Source: Paenibacillus sp. 32352
Lineage (GTDB): Bacteria; Bacillota; Bacilli; Paenibacillales; NBRC-103111
Length of the DNA: 64,000 nt
Reading direction: 5' to 3'
Assembly: GCF_002042965.1 (NCBI RefSeq)
Contig: NZ_MZNT01000020.1
Coordinates: 1 to 64,000 of the forward strand
The notes beneath the pieces were generated by a model. It did not search any database. It saw nothing but the letters and a program-made list of their open reading frames with translations, and was not told the origin of the DNA. Shown here piece by piece: positions 34,409 through 44,213 of this stretch. Position 1 is the stretch's first letter. Every line of letters starts with the position of its first letter. Both the position numbers and the translations under genes were made by a program.

Positions 34409-35590
34409 ATGAACAAAAAAAGCGTTCGTGACGTAGAAGTAAAAGGCAAAAGAGTATTTGTACGGGTAGATTTCAACGTTCCGTTGGAAAATGGACAAAT
34501 CACGGACGATACGCGGATTCGCGAAACGGTTCCTACGATTCAATATTTGACGGAAAGAGGCGCTAAAGTTATTTTGGCGAGCCACTTGGGACGTCCAAAA
34601 GGACAAGTTGTGGAAGAGCTTCGCTTGACTCCGGCTGCTGTTCGTTTGGCTGAGCTGTTGGGCAAACCGGTTGCTAAAGCGGACGAAGCTATCGGCGACG
34701 CGGTAAAAGCGCAAGTTGCAGCTTTGAACGAAGGCGATGTACTGCTGCTTGAGAACGTGCGTTTCTATGCTGGTGAAGAGAAGAACGATGCGGAACTGGC
34801 TAAATCATTCGCTGAGCTGGCTGACCTGTATGTTAATGATGCGTTCGGCGCTGCTCACCGTGCCCACGCTTCAACAGAAGGTATCGCACATCACTTGCCG
34901 GCAGTTTCCGGTCTGTTGATGGAGAAAGAGCTGGATGTATTGGGTAAAGCGTTGAACAATCCGGAGCGTCCTTTCACAGCTATCGTTGGCGGCGCAAAGG
35001 TTAAAGATAAGATCGATGTTATCAACAACCTGCTGAACATCGCAGACAACATCATCATCGGCGGCGGCTTGTCCTACACGTTCTTGAAAGCTCTAGGTCA
35101 CGAGATCGGCAAGTCGTTGGTAGACAACGAGAAAATCGACCTTGCTCTCAGCTTCATTAACAAAGCGAAGGAAAAAGGCGTGAACTTCCTGCTTCCGGAA
35201 GACATCATCGTAACGGACGACTTCAGCCCTACGGCGAATACGAAGGCTGTTTCGATCAGCGGAATTCCTGCGGATTGGGAAGGTATCGACATCGGACCAA
35301 AAACCCGTGAGAAATATGCCAAAACGATTGCGGAATCCAAGCTGGTTGTATGGAACGGACCTATGGGCGTATTCGAAATCGAGCCATTCTCCCACGGTAC
35401 TCGTGCAGTTGCAGAAGCTTGCGCAGCTACTTCCGGCTATACGGTAATCGGCGGCGGCGACTCTGCAGCAGCAGTTGAGAAGTTCCATCTTGCCGACAAA
35501 ATGGACCATATCTCCACAGGCGGCGGCGCTTCCCTGGAGTTCATGGAAGGAAAAGCTCTTCCAGGCGTTGTAGCTTTGAACGATAAATAA
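34409..35590 (+). CDS. pgk: Phosphoglycerate kinase
   Basis: 393 residues. RVDFNVPLENGQITDDTRI (signature), HLGRPKG, NDAFGAAHRAHAST and C-terminal GGGDSAAAVEKF. AGAGGAGGCGCGGGAGAACA precedes ATG 34409. Glycolytic ATP-forming step. Confidence 0.97.
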   Translation: MNKKSVRDVEVKGKRVFVRVDFNVPLENGQITDDTRIRETVPTIQYLTERGAKVILASHLGRPKGQVVEELRLTPAAVRLAELLGKPVAKADEAIGDAVKAQVAALNEGDVLLLENVRFYAGEEKNDAELAKSFAELADLYVNDAFGAAHRAHASTEGIAHHLPAVSGLLMEKELDVLGKALNNPERPFTAIVGGAKVKDKIDVINNLLNIADNIIIGGGLSYTFLKALGHEIGKSLVDNEKIDLALSFINKAKEKGVNFLLPEDIIVTDDFSPTANTKAVSISGIPADWEGIDIGPKTREKYAKTIAESKLVVWNGPMGVFEIEPFSHGTRAVAEACAATSGYTVIGGGDSAAAVEKFHLADKMDHISTGGGASLEFMEGKALPGVVALNDK

Positions 35591-35677
35591 GACATTTCAC
35601 ATAGACCGGTGAATGACCGGCCTGCTTGAAGCTGGTCCGGTTACTCGCCGGAAATCTACCTACAAGGAGTGACGAAA

Positions 35678-36430
35678 ATGCGTAAACCGATCATTGCCGG
35701 TAACTGGAAAATGTTCAAAACCGTAAGCGAAGCGGTAGCTTTCGTTAACGAAGTCAAAGGCAAAGCCGAAGTAGACGGCGTGGAGAGCGTCATCTGCGCT
35801 CCATTCACCAACCTGCCTGCCCTGGTTGAGGCTGTAAAAGGAACGACGCTGAAAGTCGGCGCCCAAAACCTTCATTTTGAAGACAGCGGCGCGTTCACAG
35901 GTGAAATCAGCGGTGTGATGCTGAAGGACCTTGGCGTAGACTACGTGATCATCGGACACTCTGAGCGCCGCGCTTATTTCGCGGAAACAGACGAGATCGT
36001 AAATAAAAAAGTACATGCGGCCTTCAAGCATGGCTTGACTCCAATCCTCTGCGTAGGCGAGAAGCTCGAAGAGCGCGAAGCAGGCCAAACGAAGGATGTT
36101 TGCAAAGTGCAAACGGAAGCGGCTTTTGCTGGCCTTAGCGCAGAGCAGGCAGCACAAGTTGTTATTGCATACGAGCCGATCTGGGCGATCGGAACGGGCA
36201 AATCCTCCACAGCTGCGGACGCTAATGAAGTTATCAGCTATATCCGCGAATTGGTGGCAGGCTTGTACGGCCAAGCGACAGCGGATGCGGTTCGTATTCA
36301 ATACGGCGGCAGCGTGAAGCCTAACAACATCAGCGAATATATGCAAGAGTCCGACATCGACGGCGCTCTCGTAGGCGGAGCGAGCTTGGAGCCGGCTTCC
36401 TACATCGCACTCGTCGAGGGGGCGAAGTAA
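35678..36430 (+). CDS. tpiA: Triose-phosphate isomerase
   Basis: 250 residues. AGNWKMFKT (Lys), IGHSERR (His), AYEPIWAIGTGKS (catalytic Glu) and YGGSVKPNN. ATG 35678 is eight bases after AAGGAG; GTG 35669 would overlap the site. Ends one base before gpmI. Confidence 0.97.
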   Translation: MRKPIIAGNWKMFKTVSEAVAFVNEVKGKAEVDGVESVICAPFTNLPALVEAVKGTTLKVGAQNLHFEDSGAFTGEISGVMLKDLGVDYVIIGHSERRAYFAETDEIVNKKVHAAFKHGLTPILCVGEKLEEREAGQTKDVCKVQTEAAFAGLSAEQAAQVVIAYEPIWAIGTGKSSTAADANEVISYIRELVAGLYGQATADAVRIQYGGSVKPNNISEYMQESDIDGALVGGASLEPASYIALVEGAK

Positions 36431-36431
36431 G

Positions 36432-37967
36432 ATGTCCAGACCGAAACCGGTAGCACTGATTATACTTGACGGCTTCGGCCTTCGCGGCGAAGTGATGGGC
36501 AATGCCGTCGCTCAAGCGAAAAAGCCGAACTACGACCGTTACTGGGCGGAATACCCTCATACGACATTGACCGCTTGCGGCGAAGCCGTAGGGCTTCCTG
36601 AGGGACAAATGGGCAACTCCGAGGTTGGCCACTTGAACATCGGTGCAGGCCGTATTGTGTATCAGGATTTGACTCGGATCTCCAAATCGATTCGCGACGG
36701 CGAATTCTTCGATAACGAGACGATTCTAGGAGCCATTCGCAGCGCGAAGCAGAACGGCAAGAAGCTGCATCTGTACGGCTTACTGTCCGATGGGGGCGTT
36801 CACAGCCACATCGATCACCTGTTCGCATTGCTCGAAGCCTGCAAAAAGGAACAATTCGACGAAGTGTACATTCATGCGTTCCTGGACGGCCGCGACGTGG
36901 CTCCGGACAGCGCTAAAATGTACATGGAGAAATTGCAGTCCAAAATCAGCGAGCTTGGCGTAGGTAAAATCGCTACGGTGCAAGGCCGTTACTATGCGAT
37001 GGACCGCGACAAACGGTGGGAGCGTACGGAGAAATCCTACCGCGCGATGGTATACGGCGAAGGTCCAACCTATACGGATCCGATGAAAGCGATCGTCGAA
37101 TCGTACGAGAAATCGGTATTCGACGAATTTGTGATGCCGACCGTTATTGTGAAGGCTGACGGAACTCCTGTTGGATTGGTTGAATCGGGCGATTCCGTTA
37201 TCTTCTTCAACTTCCGTCCGGATCGCGCCATTCAGCTGTCTCAAGTGTTCACGAACAGCGATTTCCGCGGCTTCGATCGCGGGCCGAAATGCCCTTCGAA
37301 TCTGCACTATGTCTGCTTGACGCTATTCAGCGAGAGCGTGGACGGATTCGTTGCTTACAAGCCTAAGAACCTGGATAACACGCTAGGTGAGGTGTTGGCG
37401 CAAAACAACCTGAAGCAGCTGCGTACGGCAGAGACGGAGAAATACCCGCACGTAACGTTCTTCTTCAGCGGCGGACGCGATGTAGAGCTTCCAGGTGAAA
37501 CCCGCGTCTTGATCAATTCGCCGAAAGTAGCGACGTATGATCTGCAGCCGGAGATGAGCGCGTATGAGCTGGCCGAGTCGACGGTGAAGGAGATCGAAGC
37601 CGGACGCCACGATGTCATCATCCTGAACTTCGCGAATCCGGACATGGTAGGTCACTCCGGTTTGCTTGAGCCGACGGTCAAAGCGATTGAAGCTACGGAC
37701 GAGTGCTTGGGCAAAGTCGTTGAAGCGATCCTTGCACAAGGCGGCGTAGCCTTGATTACAGCGGACCACGGAAATGCCGATGTGGTGACGAATCCGGACG
37801 GCAGCCGCAACACGGCGCATACGACCAATCCGGTACCTTTTATTGTGACCGACAAACATGTTACACTAAGAAATGGTGGCATTTTGGCGGATATCGCCCC
37901 TACGGTGCTGAAGCTTCTCGGAGTACAGCAGCCTGAGGAAATGACCGGTCAAGCTTTAATTCAATAA
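36432..37967 (+). CDS. gpmI: 2,3-bisphosphoglycerate-independent phosphoglycerate mutase
   Basis: 511 residues, alkaline phosphatase superfamily. LIILDGFGLRGE, catalytic Ser in GQMGNSEVGHLNIG, HAFLDGRDV, FNFRPDRAIQLS, NFANPDMVGHSG and ITADHGNAD bind two manganese ions. Manganese dependence makes this family pH-sensitive in spores. Tight junction with tpiA. Confidence 0.97.
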   Translation: MSRPKPVALIILDGFGLRGEVMGNAVAQAKKPNYDRYWAEYPHTTLTACGEAVGLPEGQMGNSEVGHLNIGAGRIVYQDLTRISKSIRDGEFFDNETILGAIRSAKQNGKKLHLYGLLSDGGVHSHIDHLFALLEACKKEQFDEVYIHAFLDGRDVAPDSAKMYMEKLQSKISELGVGKIATVQGRYYAMDRDKRWERTEKSYRAMVYGEGPTYTDPMKAIVESYEKSVFDEFVMPTVIVKADGTPVGLVESGDSVIFFNFRPDRAIQLSQVFTNSDFRGFDRGPKCPSNLHYVCLTLFSESVDGFVAYKPKNLDNTLGEVLAQNNLKQLRTAETEKYPHVTFFFSGGRDVELPGETRVLINSPKVATYDLQPEMSAYELAESTVKEIEAGRHDVIILNFANPDMVGHSGLLEPTVKAIEATDECLGKVVEAILAQGGVALITADHGNADVVTNPDGSRNTAHTTNPVPFIVTDKHVTLRNGGILADIAPTVLKLLGVQQPEEMTGQALIQ

Positions 37968-38000
37968 CCATCTTACAAAGAATAAGGAGTGTATCAAGTC

Positions 38001-39293
38001 ATGACAATGATTACTAATGTTTATGCTCGTGAAGTGCTGGATTCCCGCGGGAATCCAACAGTAGAAGTAGAAGTATATCTGGAGTCCGGCGCAAAAGGCC
38101 GCGCTATCGTTCCATCCGGCGCATCCACAGGCGCATACGAAGCAGTTGAGCTTCGCGACGGCGACAAATCCCGCTACTTGGGTAAAGGCGTTCTGAAAGC
38201 TGTTGAGAACGTAAATGATATCATCGCTCCTGAATTGATCGGTTTCGACGCTTTGGATCAAGTCGCAATCGACAACAAAATGATCGAGCTGGACGGTACT
38301 CCTAACAAAGCTAAGTTGGGCGCTAACGCTATTTTGGCGGTTTCCATGGCTGTAGCTCGTGCAGCTGCTGAAGCTTTGGACATCCCTCTGTACGTATATT
38401 TGGGCGGATTCAACGCAAAACAGCTTCCAGTACCTATGATGAACATCATCAACGGCGGCGCTCACGCTGACAACAACGTGGACGTTCAAGAATTCATGGT
38501 TCTTCCTGTAGGCGCTCCTACATTTAAAGAAGCTCTTCGTACGGGTGCTGAGATCTTCCACAGCCTGAAATCCGTATTGAAAGAAAAAGGCTTGAACACA
38601 GCAGTTGGCGACGAGGGCGGCTTTGCTCCTAACTTCGCTTCCAACGAAGAAGCTATCACTTCCATCCTGACCGCTATCGAGCGTGCTGGCTACAAACCAG
38701 GCGTTGACGTATTCTTGGGTATGGACGTGGCTTCCACTGAGTTCTTCAAAGACGGCAAATACCACCTCGAAGGCGAAGGCAAATCCTTCACTTCCGCTGA
38801 GTTCGTAGACTTCTTGGCGAACTGGGTTGAAAAATATCCAATCATCACAATCGAAGACGGCTGCTCCGAAGACGATTGGGAAGGCTGGAAATTGCTCACT
38901 GAGAAATTGGGCGGCAAAGTACAATTGGTTGGCGACGACCTGTTCGTAACGAATACAGTTCGCTTGTCCCAAGGTATCGAGCAAGACATCGCAAACTCCA
39001 TCTTGGTTAAAGTGAACCAAATCGGTACTTTGACTGAAACCTTCGATGCTATCGAAATGGCTAAGCGCGCTGGCTATACTGCAGTTATCTCCCACCGTTC
39101 CGGTGAGAGCGAAGACAGCACCATCGCCGATATCGCGGTTGCAACTAACGCGGGTCAAATCAAAACAGGTGCTCCTTCCCGTACAGACCGCGTAGCGAAG
39201 TACAACCAATTGCTTCGCATCGAAGACCAATTGGGCGGCACAGCTCAATACGCTGGTAAAAAAGCGTTCTACAACTTGAAGAACTTCAAATAA
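38001..39293 (+). CDS. eno: Enolase
   Basis: 430 residues. REVLDSRGNPTVEVEV, PSGASTGAYEAVELRD, GDEGGFAPN, VGDDLFVTN and SHRSGESEDSTIADIAVA. ATG 38001 (MTMITNVYARE) has AAGGAG 11 bases upstream; ATG 38007 is also possible. Last gene of the glycolytic operon; strong codon bias. Confidence 0.97.
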   Translation: MTMITNVYAREVLDSRGNPTVEVEVYLESGAKGRAIVPSGASTGAYEAVELRDGDKSRYLGKGVLKAVENVNDIIAPELIGFDALDQVAIDNKMIELDGTPNKAKLGANAILAVSMAVARAAAEALDIPLYVYLGGFNAKQLPVPMMNIINGGAHADNNVDVQEFMVLPVGAPTFKEALRTGAEIFHSLKSVLKEKGLNTAVGDEGGFAPNFASNEEAITSILTAIERAGYKPGVDVFLGMDVASTEFFKDGKYHLEGEGKSFTSAEFVDFLANWVEKYPIITIEDGCSEDDWEGWKLLTEKLGGKVQLVGDDLFVTNTVRLSQGIEQDIANSILVKVNQIGTLTETFDAIEMAKRAGYTAVISHRSGESEDSTIADIAVATNAGQIKTGAPSRTDRVAKYNQLLRIEDQLGGTAQYAGKKAFYNLKNFK

Positions 39294-39315
39294 GATAGTA
39301 GTACTTGGTATAATC

Positions 39316-39344
39316 AAAAGACGGGTTCTAAATCCGTCTTTTGT
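39316..39344 (+). terminator. Terminator of the glycolytic operon
   Basis: AAAAGACGG ... CCGTCTTTT hairpin 22 bases after eno. Confidence 0.88.
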
Positions 39345-39360
39345 GCTTATTTAATAATAA

Positions 39361-39569
39361 ATGGGTTGTATGAACAGCTATTTTCATCGAAGGATTCGGC
39401 CGGAGAAAGAGACAGCTGCCGGAGAGTTTACGTGCGGCCTTTGAAAACGGGTTGTTACCGCAAGGGAAATGATTAAAGAGCCCGTTTTCAACAGACGCCG
39501 GAGGCAGTGTCTCATTCGCAGGCAGAAGCACAGGTCCGATAAGACTCTGCGCTGTTCATACAACCCGTT
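39361..39569. repeat. 209-base nested palindromic element, unclassified
   Basis: GGGTTGTATGAACAGC (39363-39378) is the exact reverse complement of 39551-39566, and pairing continues outward three more bases with one wobble. Inside, TTGAAAACGGG pairs with CCCGTTTTCAA (39481-39491), and GAGACAGCTGCC is partly complementary to the segment around 39500-39513. The whole unit folds as one long imperfect hairpin on either strand. No coding frame is credible. Could be a MITE-like element or a structured RNA; it ends just before the ribosome site of the next gene. Confidence 0.6.
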
Positions 39570-39583
39570 CCAGGGGGTCAATC

Positions 39584-40291
39584 ATGGGTAACGGGTTAAA
39601 GACTGTATTATTTTTAATAGGGTCAGCCTTTCTGACACGGTTGATCCCCTTTTCATCTTTTTTCCGCAACTTGGACACGATGATTCACGAATTTGGCCAT
39701 GCGGTGATGACGCTGGCGCTTTCGGGTAAGGTTATGTACATTGAGCTGTACGCCAATCACAGCGGGGTTACGTACTCCCAGATCATGAATAATTGGAGTT
39801 CCATTCCGGTATCGCTCGCCGGCTATATGACAGCGTCCTTGTTCGCCGTCTTCTTATTCAAAATGCGGGCTGGGGGCAGACAGCGGCTCGGGCTTCAGGT
39901 CATTACCGTGATTGCTATCATCTCCCTCATTTTATTCGTTCGCAACGAGTTCGGCGTCATGTGGCTGGTCGGTTTCATCGCTTTGAACATCATTATGCTG
40001 GCATTATCTCCACGCTGGCTGACGGATTTTTATTATTTGCTGCTCGCGTTCCTCACCTTGGAGGAATCGGTGGTCGGTCCGATTTCGCTGATCGTGTATG
40101 CGCTGGAGAATCCGGCATCGGCAGGGGATGCGGCCAACTTAAGCCGAATCACATTCATACCGGCCTTGGGCTGGGCGGTATTCTTCAGCCTATTCGGGTT
40201 ATGGTGCGCCAAAAAAGCGATCACCGCCTTTCTGGAGCGCAGGAGACCGGCACGGCAATCGGAACAGCCCCGTTATAACGAATACCGTTAA
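39584..40291 (+). CDS. M50-family (site-2-protease-like) membrane peptidase
   Basis: 235 residues, five or six membrane segments. HEFGHA (about residues 36-41) is the HExxH zinc motif in the first hydrophobic region, as in M50 peptidases of the small M50B-like type. The C-terminus is basic (LERRRPARQSEQPR). CAGGGGGTCAATC precedes ATG 39584. No neighbouring target; function unknown. Confidence 0.75.
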   Translation: MGNGLKTVLFLIGSAFLTRLIPFSSFFRNLDTMIHEFGHAVMTLALSGKVMYIELYANHSGVTYSQIMNNWSSIPVSLAGYMTASLFAVFLFKMRAGGRQRLGLQVITVIAIISLILFVRNEFGVMWLVGFIALNIIMLALSPRWLTDFYYLLLAFLTLEESVVGPISLIVYALENPASAGDAANLSRITFIPALGWAVFFSLFGLWCAKKAITAFLERRRPARQSEQPRYNEYR

Positions 40292-40427
40292 GAGGATATA
40301 GGGGGCTTATTTGCCACTAGGACAAGTCTGTGATATAATACAAATGCTGTCTATTTTAGGGTCTTATTGTGGCTATACCGTTAGCTTTTGTTTAATCCAG
40401 GAATGATTGCTCGCAGGAGGTGGAAAC

Positions 40428-40667
40428 ATGGAACTTGTTTTGAAAATCGTACTGGTCATCGCCTCTCTCGGCTTGATCGCGGTCGTACTGCTTCAGCCAG
40501 GGAAGAGCTCAGGGTTGTCCGGTGCCATCTCCGGAGGTGCGGAGCATCTGTTCGGAAAACAAAAGGCGCGCGGCTTGGAGTTGTTTTTATCGCGATTGAC
40601 GATCGGATTGGCAGCAGCATTCTTCATTCTGTCGCTGGTCGCTGCTTACTTCGTAAAATTAGGGTAA
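40428..40667 (+). CDS. secG: Preprotein translocase subunit SecG
   Basis: 79 residues with two membrane helices and the GKSSGLSGAISGGAEHLFGKQK loop region that marks SecG. ATG 40428 follows GGAGG by seven bases; the frame extends to 40407 without need. First gene of the conserved secG-est-rnr-smpB-ssrA run. Confidence 0.94.
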   Translation: MELVLKIVLVIASLGLIAVVLLQPGKSSGLSGAISGGAEHLFGKQKARGLELFLSRLTIGLAAAFFILSLVAAYFVKLG

Positions 40668-40678
40668 TAAAACACACG

Positions 40679-40710
40679 CAGCAGGGGAATGATACTCCTG
40701 CTGTTTTTTT
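40679..40710 (+). terminator. Terminator after secG
   Basis: CAGCAGG ... CCTGCTG hairpin followed by seven T. It lies between secG and the esterase gene, so the latter may depend on read-through or its own promoter. Confidence 0.85.
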
Positions 40711-40739
40711 GTTCAAGCACAGCTTTCGGAGGTCGGGTC

Positions 40740-41552
40740 ATGAGCCGCAATGAGAAAACAACGGAACCTTTTTTTCTACAGGGTCACGGGGAACGTGCTT
40801 CGACTCATATAATGATGATACACGGGTTTACCAGTTCACCGGCGGAATTTCGCCGGCTCGGATATTATTTGCATGACATCGGCTACACGGTAGACGGAAT
40901 CTTGCTTCCTGGTCATGGGACCTCGCCGGAGGATATGATGACAACAGGCTGGAAGGATTGGTCAGGCTATGTGGTGCAGCATTATGACGCGATTAAGAAC
41001 CGGAACGGGAAACAGGTTATCGTGATTGGCCATTCCATGGGAGGCTTATTGGCGATGAAGCTGGCTATGGAACGCAGGCTGGAGGGCGTTATCTCCTTGT
41101 CCGCGCCGATATTTCTGAAAAGCAGGAAGACGATCATGGCTGTCCTTTTGAAATATGTGATGAATTATATGGAGGCAAAGCCTGCTGCTGCCGATTATAT
41201 TATCGAGGAAGCGTGTACATATACCAAAATGCCGGTTCCCTGCATCGTCGATTTGAGAAAGCTGATGAAGCTGGTCAAATCCAGACTGGAGAAGGTGAAT
41301 GTTCCGATTTTTATCGCCCAAGGGGAGCATGACGGCGTGGTTCGTCCCAAAAGCGCTGCCTATATTTATCAGCACGTATCGTCCCAAATGAAGCAGCTTA
41401 CGTATTATCCGAACTCTTCTCATGCTGTGCTGCTGGATAAAGAGCGGGAGAAGGTATATGAAGATATTCATCGTTTTGTGATGATGGTTCAGCATCATGC
41501 GGCGCTTGTGCGTGCATTAGGCTGGTCAAGTGACGGTGCGGTGTTATCTTAG
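40740..41552 (+). CDS. est: Carboxylesterase (Est30/YvaK type)
   Basis: 270 residues, alpha/beta hydrolase. Oxyanion region IHGFTSSPAEF, nucleophile GHSMGG, acid in QGEHDGVV and His in NSSHAVLLDKE. Broad monoacyl-lipid/ester hydrolase by family. ATG 40740 follows GGAGG; the longer frame crosses the secG terminator. Confidence 0.9.
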   Translation: MSRNEKTTEPFFLQGHGERASTHIMMIHGFTSSPAEFRRLGYYLHDIGYTVDGILLPGHGTSPEDMMTTGWKDWSGYVVQHYDAIKNRNGKQVIVIGHSMGGLLAMKLAMERRLEGVISLSAPIFLKSRKTIMAVLLKYVMNYMEAKPAAADYIIEEACTYTKMPVPCIVDLRKLMKLVKSRLEKVNVPIFIAQGEHDGVVRPKSAAYIYQHVSSQMKQLTYYPNSSHAVLLDKEREKVYEDIHRFVMMVQHHAALVRALGWSSDGAVLS

Positions 41553-41596
41553 CAGGGAAATGGGTAAAACTATATGAAAGAGAGAAGGAAGGTGAA

Positions 41597-44125
41597 ATGT
41601 TGATTACAAGAGAAGCGATATTGGACTTCATGAAGGAAACGGCCTACAAGCCGATGACATACCAGGAATTGGAGAAGCATTTTCAGATCGAAAGTGCCTT
41701 GGAGTTCAAAGATTTCCTTAAGTTATTGAACGAGCTGGAAAATGAGGGCTTGATTCTGCGGACCAGAACGGAGCGCTACGGCGTGCCGGAAAGAATGAAT
41801 TTGCTGCGAGGCAAGCTGCAGGCTCACCCCAAGGGCTTTGGATTCCTAATTCCTGAGGACAGGGATCATCCGGACGTATACATTCACGCCAATGACATGG
41901 CCGGTGCGATGAACGGAGATACGATTCTGGTTCGGATCACGACGAAAAGCACCCACGGCGGCAAGCTGGAGGGTGAGGTAGTCCGAGTCGTTACCCGGGC
42001 TAATACGCAAATGGTAGGCTTGTTTCAATCCCATGAGGGCGGCTACGCCTTTGTCATTCCGGATGATAAAAGAGTGATACGGGATATTTTTATTCCTAAG
42101 CATGCGTTTAACGGAGCGATGGACGGACATAAGGTTGTCGTTAACATCGTGTCGTACCCGGAAGGCCGTGCTGCAGCGGAAGGGGAAGTCATTGAGATTT
42201 TGGGTCATAAAAATGATCCAGGAGTCGATATTATTTCCATCATCCGTAAACATATGCTGCCGGAAGCATTTCCGGATGAGGTTATGGAGCAAGCTCAGGA
42301 AGTGCCTGAGGTCATATCGGAGGAGGATCTGGCCGGCCGCCGCGATTTGCGGAATAAGCGGATTGTCACGATTGACGGGGAAGATGCCAAGGATCTGGAC
42401 GATGCGGTTAACGTAGAGCGTCTGCCGAACGGAAACTACCTGCTGGGCGTTCATATTGCTGACGTAAGCTATTATGTCCGGGAGGGCACTCCGCTGGACA
42501 GAGAGGCGTATAATCGCGGCTGCAGCGTCTATCTGGTGGACCGGGTTATCCCGATGCTGCCGCATAGGCTGTCTAATGGGATTTGCTCATTGAATCCGCA
42601 GGTAGACCGGTTGACGATGTCCTGCGAGATGGAGTTCGACGCCAGCTTGAATGTCGTTCGACATGATATTTTTACAAGTGTGATTAAGACCAGCGAGCGC
42701 ATGACCTACACGAATGTGCGTAAGCTGCTGACAGGCGAGGCGGATGAAGAGCTTCAGGAGCGTTACGCTTACTTGATGGATGACTTCAAGCTGATGGAAG
42801 AGCTGGCTATGAAGCTTCGCGGCCGGAGGATGAATCGCGGAGCTATCGATTTTGACTTCCAGGAATCCAAGATTCTGGTCGATGAGAACGGCAAGCCGAC
42901 GGACATTATCAAAAGGGACCGTACCATCGCCGAGATGATTATCGAGGAGTTCATGCTGGCGGCTAATGAAACAGTGGCGGAGCATTTTCACTGGTTGAAG
43001 GTTCCGTTCCTGTACCGGATTCATGAGGAGCCGGATTCGGAGAAGCTAATGCATTTCATGGAGTTCATTACGAACTTCGGCTATGTTGTTCGCGGCAAAG
43101 GTAATACGGTGCATCCTCGTGCGCTTCAGACGCTGCTGGAGGAAATCAAGGGAACCAAGGAAGAGACGGTCATCAGCACCGTAATGCTTCGTTCCATGAA
43201 GCAGGCGCGGTATGACGCTCATAGCTTGGGGCACTTTGGCTTGGCGGCTGAGTTTTATTCTCACTTTACGTCCCCTATTCGACGTTATCCGGATTTGATT
43301 ATTCATCGTGTGATTCGCGAGGTGCTGGAAAGCGGCACGCTGGATGATAAGCGTCTAGAGTACTTGGCAGGACGCATGGAAGATATCGCGAAGCAATCGT
43401 CGGAGCGCGAGCGTGCTTCTGTCGATGCGGAGCGGGAAACCGAGGCGCTGAAGAAGGCCGAGTATATGATGGATAAGGTCGGCGAGGAATTCGAGGGCAT
43501 TATTAGCAGTGTGACGAACTTCGGAATTTTCGTCGAGTTGGACAATACAGTCGAAGGACTTATTCGACTGAGCGATATGCATGATGATTATTACCATTAT
43601 CATGAGGCGCAGCACGCGCTGATCGGAGAGCGGACGTCCCGAATTTACCGCCTCGGCGATGAAGTGAAGGTACGCGTCTCCCGCGTCAGCATGGATGAAC
43701 ACACCATCGATTTTGAGCTGGTGGATATGAAGCCGCGGAAGCAGAAGATGAGCTTGGTCGACGCGCTGAAGGGTGCGCGCCGCGGCAATAAGGCTCGCGG
43801 ACGCCGTGGCGAAGCTGCCGGCGGACGCGCAGGACGCGCTGGCCGCGGAGGCGATCGCGAGCGTACAGCAGCGGAGGCCGCGCGCGGCGGCAAGCGCAGC
43901 AAGTCCGGCGCCAGCGCGAGCAAAGGCGCAGCCGGCAGCAAGAGCGCGCGGACGCGCAAGGGCAGCGCCAGCGGCGGGGCGGCTCTGTCGGCCGGTACCT
44001 CGCGGGGCACCGGGGTCGAGGCCGCCAAGGCGCGCGCGCTGGAGGCGCATGGCTCCGGCAAGGGAGCAGCAGCCGAAGGCGGGCGTCCAGCGCCGCGCAA
44101 GCGCAAGAAAAAGCTGAAAAAGTAG
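41597..44125 (+). CDS. rnr: Ribonuclease R
   Basis: 842 residues. N-terminal helix-turn-helix-like domain, two cold-shock domains (LQAHPKGFGFLIPE), RNB catalytic core (TIDGEDAKDLDDAVNVERL with catalytic Asps; LYRIHEEPD; YSHFTSPIRRYPDL) and an S1 domain (EFEGIISSVTNFGIFVELDN). The last 115 residues or so are a low-complexity tail rich in Arg, Gly, Ala, Ser and Lys, encoded by DNA of very high GC. It degrades structured RNA and, with SmpB-tmRNA downstream, non-stop messages. ATG 41597 follows GGAAGGTGAA. Confidence 0.95.
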   Translation: MLITREAILDFMKETAYKPMTYQELEKHFQIESALEFKDFLKLLNELENEGLILRTRTERYGVPERMNLLRGKLQAHPKGFGFLIPEDRDHPDVYIHANDMAGAMNGDTILVRITTKSTHGGKLEGEVVRVVTRANTQMVGLFQSHEGGYAFVIPDDKRVIRDIFIPKHAFNGAMDGHKVVVNIVSYPEGRAAAEGEVIEILGHKNDPGVDIISIIRKHMLPEAFPDEVMEQAQEVPEVISEEDLAGRRDLRNKRIVTIDGEDAKDLDDAVNVERLPNGNYLLGVHIADVSYYVREGTPLDREAYNRGCSVYLVDRVIPMLPHRLSNGICSLNPQVDRLTMSCEMEFDASLNVVRHDIFTSVIKTSERMTYTNVRKLLTGEADEELQERYAYLMDDFKLMEELAMKLRGRRMNRGAIDFDFQESKILVDENGKPTDIIKRDRTIAEMIIEEFMLAANETVAEHFHWLKVPFLYRIHEEPDSEKLMHFMEFITNFGYVVRGKGNTVHPRALQTLLEEIKGTKEETVISTVMLRSMKQARYDAHSLGHFGLAAEFYSHFTSPIRRYPDLIIHRVIREVLESGTLDDKRLEYLAGRMEDIAKQSSERERASVDAERETEALKKAEYMMDKVGEEFEGIISSVTNFGIFVELDNTVEGLIRLSDMHDDYYHYHEAQHALIGERTSRIYRLGDEVKVRVSRVSMDEHTIDFELVDMKPRKQKMSLVDALKGARRGNKARGRRGEAAGGRAGRAGRGGDRERTAAEAARGGKRSKSGASASKGAAGSKSARTRKGSASGGAALSAGTSRGTGVEAAKARALEAHGSGKGAAAEGGRPAPRKRKKKLKK

Positions 44126-44143
44126 CTTTTTCGCTTGCTTCGG

Positions 44144-44182
44144 GGGATTGGAGTTTGGTAAAATGAACTCCAATCCCTTTTT
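44144..44182 (+). terminator. Terminator of rnr
   Basis: GGGATTGGAGTT ... AACTCCAATCCC, a perfect 12-bp stem, followed by TTTTT. Confidence 0.92.
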
Positions 44183-44213
44183 CGGAGCGCTGTAGGGAAG
44201 GAGTTGGGGAACG

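Noticed and set aside
34203..34409. 68-codon minus-strand frame between gapA and pgk
   Set aside because: No ribosome site, antisense to an operon spacer, and explained by the hairpin region.
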